From the NCBI GenBank assembly GCA_964017195.1, contig OZ024895.1:33595834-33659833 (forward strand): a stretch of DNA of 64,000 bases, read 5' to 3'. The stretch comes from Siderastrea radians (taxonomy: Eukaryota; Cnidaria; Anthozoa; Scleractinia; Rhizangiidae). The notes beneath the pieces were generated by a model. The model was not told the origin of the DNA, searched no databases, and saw only the letters and a program-made list of their open reading frames with translations. Numbering within the stretch: position 1 is the stretch's first letter; each line of letters begins with the position of its first letter. The position numbers and the translations under genes were made by a program. Below, piece after piece: positions 58,156 to 64,000 of the stretch.

Positions 58156-59519
58156 AGTGCCAATCAAGTCACTACTAGTAACGTGACGGCCGGCCCCCAG
58201 AACAGCCCCTTTAGAACTATTGTAAGACAATATGACCAGCCCCCAGAACATCCCACTTCGAACAATTTAGTAACACGCAACGGCAACAACGCACGCGATG
58301 ATACTTAATTGCTTCGTGATGGCTGTTTTATCGAACTAATCAACACTGAAAGGACAGGAAAGGAGTCTCTGGTGTACTGATAATGAGCGCTTGAGGAGAC
58401 AGAAACGTGCAAACGACGAAAACGCCTTCATCTTTGATTTTGAAGTGTCAAGTTTCATTTTCCTCGCTGGCGGAAAGGAACTGCCGGCAACGAGTTCCAA
58501 GGTTGACGGAAGAAATCTGTGAGGGTGAGGTACCTTATGTTCTGCTTTTCTGACATGCCTCTAACTTAATGAAACAAAAAACTATTCTCTGTCTCGTTCA
58601 TAACATCTAATCGTTCTACAGTGAGTTACCAGACAGCTATCAAGTAATGTGTTTACGAAAACAATCCCGGCCAGCCAACACAAGACCCATACCGCCAAAG
58701 AGAGTTCCTGTCTGCGTGTTCAGAACACTGTATCGTACATAAGTAAGCTCCGCCGGCGCGTGAAAGAAACTGTAGGTAATTTGGCATCACGACAAGGTAT
58801 TTTCTTTCCTTGATTCAACTAGAAACTTCGCTATCTGATCATAACAATCTGAACAATAGTCTGCATTCCACATAGATTAGTTTCTGCAAAGGTGGCTAAA
58901 CAAATTACTAAGAATTCAGATTCAAGGCACTTGAACAGAAGGATGTTAGGCGCGCCAACTGTTACAATATAACGTCTGTTTGGTCTAGCAATAATCAACT
59001 TGTTGCGTTTGGGAAACGGCAAGCAAAATCTTGGCAGCCTCTTAAAAAATTGATTCTTTAGATGACCTTGCTTCCGGCTCTTAACCTTGAAACGGGGAAA
59101 AACACGATTCTCATTTCCTTAAATCACCGTGACCGATTTTAAAGGAATCTTTCTTACTGAAACAAAATCACATTATAATAGTTTTGTGAAGTAAGAAAGC
59201 CTACGAGGGAGCTTAAAAAGAAAATACCGGAAGCGATAATAAGAAGGCGAAAGAAAACAAACACATACCTTTGTCACCCAAGTGGTAAAGACTACAAAAT
59301 TGTACAATGATGGGTTGGGTAAGCCAAAGCAAAACAAACAACAACTACGAGCGAGTAATTTGGGATACAAGGTCGGCAGATCAAAAGATTCTATCGTGAT
59401 TCAGTGTCACGTAAAACCTCCAACGATTGTTTCGAAATCAAAAGTAACCGAAAAGGAGAAATTCTTCTAAAGGATTAGAGAAATGTAGATTCATATTTGT
59501 AATTGAAGACGGAAAGATG
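58156..59519. other. Intergenic, nothing recognised
   Basis: Short frames only (for example 58831-59022 minus, 59282-59470 plus), none with recognisable motifs. Confidence 0.45.
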
Positions 59520-60470
59520 CTGTGCAAAGTGGTTCTAACTTTTGAGCCTGTGGACAAAATCCTAAAAATTAATGTGACCACAAGTTCCATGAAAGCTATT
59601 AGCGGAAGTTTCTTGTCGACCTCTGTCGCGTGCTATTTACTATGCTGTGCAAAGTGGTTCTAAGTTATGTAACTTTACTAAAGTGTGACAATTCAAAGGA
59701 AGCTACTGAGCAGTACTTTCCTGTGGTGCTGTTCATTACGCTGAACAAGGTGGTTCTAACTTTTGAGTCTGTGGACGAAATCCTAAAGTGTGATCATTCA
59801 AATGAAAGCTACTGAGCAGTACTTCCTTGTGGTGTTGTTTATTGTGATGTATGCTGTGGTTCTAACTTATGAATCTGTGGAAAAAAACTAAAGTGTGACC
59901 ATTCAAACCAAACCTACAGAGCAGTACACTTTTCTGTGGTACTGCTTACTATGCTGTGGGGGGGGGGGGGGACAGGGGGGCGGGAGGCCGGGAGAAAAGG
60001 GGACGGGAGGTGTACGGGAGGCGGGAGAAGAGGGGGCAGGAAGCGGGATTCCCAAGGTGGCGGGAAGCGGGAGAAAAAGGGAAAAATTACGCAACATTGC
60101 GCAATATTTCGCAATCGAAAAAATGCAATGGGACGAGAGCCAAAACATACCTGGCGGGAACCGGGATTAAAGGGTACGGGAAGCGGGAGTTTTAAACCCC
60201 CCTGTCCCCTCCCCCTCCCCCCACTATGCTGTACAACGTGGTTCTAACGTTTGAGTTTAACGATGAAATTCTAACGTTTGACCATTCTAAAGAAAGTCAC
60301 AGAGCACAGAGTACTTCCCGGTGCTGTACAAAGTATGTCTGACCTGTTAGTGAGCTGCCGTAACCTCTTCAATGAAGACTATTGAGCGGTACTTTTCTCT
60401 GGTATGAGAAGGGAATTCATTCAAACGAAAGTTGCTGAGCAGTACTGTTTTACGGTGCTATTTCTAGTGT
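59520..60470 (+). repeat. ~100-bp tandem repeat, about six to seven degenerate units
   Basis: GTGGTTCTAACTTTTGAGTC starts units near 59530, 59654, 59750, 59856 and 60240, with more decayed units to 60470. Each continues with GTGGACGAAATCCTAAAGTG, then TGATCATTCAAATGAAAGCT, then ACTGAGCAGTACTTTC. Spacing is 96-106 bp between well-preserved units. Part of each unit forms an open frame (LTFESVDEILKCDHSNESY), but frames break between units. The array is interrupted by a G-rich insertion. Confidence 0.85.
59958..60222. mobile_element. G-rich foldback element with a 10-bp target duplication
   Basis: 265 bp inserted in the tandem repeat. The left end is a run of about 14 G followed by GACAGGGGGGCGGGAGGCCG; the right end is the complementary CCCCCCTGTCCCCTCCCCCT. 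ACTATGCTGT flanks both sides directly (59948-59957 and 60223-60232). The interior has multiple GCGGGAG/GCGGGAA words. The apparent frames across it are compositional artefacts. Confidence 0.85.
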
Positions 60471-60479
60471 TTAATACAT

Positions 60480-62257
60480 TTTTCAAGCCGAACTTTATTA
60501 TTTTTTGAGGGTGAAAACCCTGGCCCTTATTTCGTCTCATTCATGTTTTCCGTGGTTTCTTTCACGAACGTCATTTCCGTCAAGCGATCTGTAACTTTTT
60601 CAGTTGGTCTTACTGTTCGCCTGCACACTGCTTCGTACTCAGGTTTACTCAGGTAAAGACACTGACACTTTTAGGGGCAAGCAGAAAGAATCGAGTAATG
60701 AAAATGTAATAGGCGAATACACAGTCAAAGCCCATCCAACGCAAAGTTCTTCCTTAACCACTAAAATCGCGATTCATGTGTCCATCGATTAAAAGGCAGT
60801 CTTTCCTCATTCAGTCAGGTGTTGCCTGATGCTGCAAAAAAACACTGAGGACAAAAAAACTAGCAGGTTGTGTTTCTTTCTTTCCCTATTTCTCTCCTTT
60901 TTTTGTGTTCGTTTTTACAAGTTCCTTGTTTTCTACTCAGTTAAAACCTTGTTCTTTTTTTGTTTTTGTTTTTTTTAATGAATCAAAGTCCGACTGTCCG
61001 TCCTAAATGTTTTGTGACTCACTTGATTAGAGTTTTGTCTGCGCAGTTTGAATTTCCTTGGCCCTCGCCGCGCGGCACTGTGAAAGCGTACGTGTTTTGG
61101 CGTTTAACCAGCAACCTCTCAACTGGCAAGGGCTAGGTTGCAATACAGACGGTTCTGTTACACACAAACTGAGAAAGGAGTTGAAAACTGGTAAATCAGA
61201 GCGTGCATAAAGCTACAGCTGATGATACTTCAAGCACCCAGCAAAAAGGTAGTTCAATCGAATAGTCTGTGTATAGATGAGCGTAACTTAAAGTCTTGAA
61301 ATCTAACAGGATGAAGCTTTAACTGAAACAGTGGCTCTAGACTACCTACGAACTACTAGGAAGCAATACAAAGAGGCATACATGAATTGTCAAAACTATA
61401 GAGTTACACTGAACACATTAAGTGAGCCCTACCAAGGCACCGTCCCCGCAAAAATGAATGCTTCGTCGTCGTCTCCAAGTTTTCAGCGCCTACTTAGTTG
61501 CCGGTATAAATTACAGACAACAGCAAAGTAGTTTGGCCTAGCTCATTTATTATCAAGTATCATGATATTATGGTTTCAATACAGTGAACGTGGGTTGATG
61601 ACATATATTGTTTTTGGCAATATTCTTTGTTATTATTCAACAAATTGTCACTATGCCCATATATGGTAAGGAAGCCCTCGATATCTGTCATCCTACATGA
61701 CAGATATCCTGCGATATACGTAAATGACCATATTTGGAAGTGCACTACAGATTTTCTTTCATTGCTTGTTTGGCGGCCATTTTGAAAAGCGAGGCAGTTT
61801 TAGCAGTGTTCTCGGTAAATTTTAACTCTCTGGAAGAAACTTTCCACGATTAAATGCTCTCAAAATGTCAACAAGTGTTTGCTTCAGCTCACAAAGAGGT
61901 TGACTTGGAATTTTCATAGTGAGAACTCAACCAAGAAAATGCTTTTGCGAACGAAGCAGCAGACTTGCTCACGGAAAGTTGTAAAGACTAAAGTTGAAAA
62001 GATTTTAATTCACAGGAAGAGGACTCATTCTCGGTAAGGTGGCAGTATTTTTTTTCCTTTGTCTTGTCATTTCCAAACATGCGTTTGTAAATAAGTCTTT
62101 TTAAGTGAACGGCAGTAAACTTCGAATTCTTGAAGTTCTGTTTTGATTTTTATTAAGCTTTAAGCTTATGTGTTGCTAGCTTTCAGCGTTTTTATCATAG
62201 AGCCGTAGTTTTTCTCGTTCTGAAAATGGTAGTCGATGGGAATTTGTTGAATAATAA
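60480..62257. other. Intergenic, nothing recognised
   Basis: Poly-T and (GTTTTT)-like tracts around 60950, and a short palindrome ATATCTGTCATCCTACATGACAGATAT-type at about 61679-61706. The frame 61331-61531 plus has no recognisable motif. Confidence 0.45.
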
Positions 62258-62370
62258 AACAATTATCCTGCTCAATCTTGCGGAATATCCCCTGATTTAG
62301 CCAACTCGGCCTACGGCCTCGTCGGCTAAGTATCAGGAGATATTCCGCGCGATTTCGCAGGATAATTGTT
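62258..62370. repeat. Long palindrome / hairpin element, 113 bp
   Basis: The left arm AACAATTATCCTGCTCAATC, then TTGCGGAATATC, CCTGATTTAGCCAAC, is mirrored by GTCGGCTAAGTATCAGG, GATATTCCGCGCGATT, TCGCAGGATAATTGTT. The centre CTCGGCCTACGGCCTCG is itself palindromic. Almost no loop. Probably a MITE; non-coding. Confidence 0.85.
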
Positions 62371-62499
62371 AATTAACTGCAATATCCAACCTCGTGCTAG
62401 GCATCTTGTAACCCAGCGTGAGTGAATTAAGCCATTTAAGTTCCCCATTTCCCAACTTTCCTCTTAAGAAAGGAGATAACGAACAACGCCGCAGAAAAT

Positions 62500-62660
62500 A
62501 AAACAGTGCCATAGAAAAGTAATGCTTTCGTTTGAATGGACTTACACTGCATGGGACTAAAATTCACAGACAAGAGAGGACTGCTTAATAGGTTTCATTT
62601 GAAAGTTTACACTTGAGAATTTCGTCGACAGACTCAAAAGTTGAAACACTGTAGGACTCA
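62500..62660 (-). repeat. Degenerate unit of the ~100-bp repeat, minus strand
   Basis: The reverse complement reads CAACTTTTGAGTCTGTCGAC, GAAATTCTCAAGTG, TTTCAAATGAAACCTATTAA, GCAGTC, matching the unit at 59750 in order. Confidence 0.65.
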
Positions 62661-64000
62661 ACGTTTTAAGTTTATAACGTGCAGACTTGCATGCAATTTG
62701 TTCGTTTTATTCAGCTTCGGCAAAAACTGTGGATTTCAATTCCCTCTTGATGGCCTGATGCATTTCGTGTCAAATTTTCTCAATCTGCTACGTGCTTATT
62801 TTAACAATTCCCAGTAACATTTGACAGAACACTACTACTATTTCGTTCTTGATATGTCTGGTGAATTAACAATAGTTAAGGTGAAAATGTGATGCAAATG
62901 CTGTGTATTTAGATACGCGAAAAACACACGTCAGTTTACTTGATAAAGATACTTTTCTGAGAAGAGATGCCGTTTTATGAAGAGATCTAGCAAAGTAAAA
63001 TAAAATATATATCTCAATTAGCTAGTTTTCAACTATGGCGGATTATCAAACCTCAGGGTCAGCTTGATGTCGATTAGTGAAATGGACTTTTAATCATTGT
63101 GTGTGTTCTGGTGGAAAGTTAAATTTTCTTCAATATTCTTGCCAGCAACTAGCAGAACAGTGTAGCTAGATTTCGCCACTCCCGAAATACACTAATTGTT
63201 TGGTACCCTTACACAAAAAAGAAAACAAATAGGGATAAGTTGAAATGACCAAAGGGTTTCGTGTATGTTGTATACTTAATCTCTTCTGGGAATCCAAACT
63301 CGCCATTTTAGATGTCATTTGGTCAATACCTCTTATGTTAAGAAAATTCAGACTGATCAAGATGGATGGCATTTTTCTAATGGTCGATTATGTTTGATCA
63401 CGTATCAGGTATGCTTAAGTGGTGTTCTCCCTTTGCCTTTCAATTTGGCTGTTAACAAGTAAGAGAGAATAGAACGACATTCAGAAGCAGTAGTTAAATT
63501 TCCAGGGTGAGAATAACAGGGTGAGGTAAGACAGCCTGCGCAAAAGGCGTCTGAGTAATTATAGGGTGCGACGTCACATTGAGCGCTTCGTTGGTCGTAA
63601 AGAACTTGCATAAATATAAGGGTAAATTCACCGTGTTGACATTTCTAAAATACTTGTTGCCTTTTAAAACTATGAACTACCAATTGGCTTGAAATTATGG
63701 CATTATAAGGTAAATATGTCGAAGATGGGATCTTTTTTAATAATAATCTTTCGAACAACACCATGCCAACGAAAAAACCTTGCGTGTTGTAGCAACTTAT
63801 TGCCCTAAGGAAGGTGACAACACTAATAGATCATTGTAGTTGAAACTTATTACAGCAGCTAAAGCCACTTATAGTTTCAACCTTACGCCGGCGGTAGTTT
63901 TGGTTACTTTTAACCTCTACGCAAACGCCCACTTAAAACGTGGGGATAAAGCCACACTAGCCGCAGACATGTGCGTTGATAACTGAGACAACGCGACAGC
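62661..64000. other. Intergenic, nothing recognised
   Basis: No long frame, tandem repeat or inverted repeat identified; short frames at 63166-63372 and 63405-63611 (minus) carry no motif. Confidence 0.45.

Noticed and set aside
59895..60247. Gly/Arg-rich and Pro-rich open frames
   Set aside because: Compositional artefacts of the G-rich foldback insertion; open in several frames on both strands.

Overview
The window looks like nuclear DNA of an anthozoan cnidarian, most likely a stony coral (inference). The signs are intronless, minus-strand rhodopsin-class GPCR paralogues, several non-LTR retrotransposon tails, a KIAA1958/Crypton-type tyrosine recombinase, a tRNA-derived SINE, and the ~100-bp repeat with the phrase 'gtgtgaccattcaaatg' that I associate with coral genomes. 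It is AT-rich and gene-poor. Only one long gene is open: a 360-codon GPCR at 16875-17957. Everything else recognisable is broken, or is predicted only from splice-like exons.

Layout. 1-779: LINE 3' end abutting a decayed GPCR copy (782-1391), which is cut on its other side by a 1.27-kb TIR element (1395-2662). 2706-6135: a block with a GPCR pseudogene that lost TM1 to a ~1-kb insertion. 6967-8477: a GT61-type glycosyltransferase pseudogene. 9113-13033: an element with GGAGTTAA/TTAACTCC words at both ends, inserted in a dispersed repeat. 13667-14524: another TIR element. 16461-17957: SINE and the intact GPCR. 18137-27734: a 9.6-kb TIR element holding a 32-unit, 152-bp satellite and a possible multi-exon minus-strand gene. 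28542-42209: a 13.7-kb TIR element with CCTGGT/ACCAGG arrays and at least six nested elements. 42619-43739: a third GPCR pseudogene. 43813-52731: an 8.9-kb insertion with long inverted arms and a decayed tyrosine recombinase gene near one end. 54278-55403: an RTE-like LINE tail flanked by a 47-bp target duplication. 57783-58155: another GPCR fragment. 59520-60470: the ~100-bp tandem repeat split by a G-rich foldback element. 60500-64000: mostly featureless apart from a long palindrome.

Main finding. The block 2706-6135 is a paralogue of 28318-53330, in the same order and orientation. The second copy is interrupted by the 13.7-kb and 8.9-kb insertions, so the first copy serves as an approximate empty site for both. 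Four separate elements (1395-2662, 9113-13033, 18137-27734, 28542-42209) share one architecture: dense subterminal clusters of a short palindromic word, with a different word in each element. Three start CACA and end TGTG, which with the subterminal repeats recalls EnSpm/CACTA-type (CMC) elements; that assignment is inference. The tyrosine-recombinase-bearing, long-inverted-repeat insertion is the least conventional structure here.
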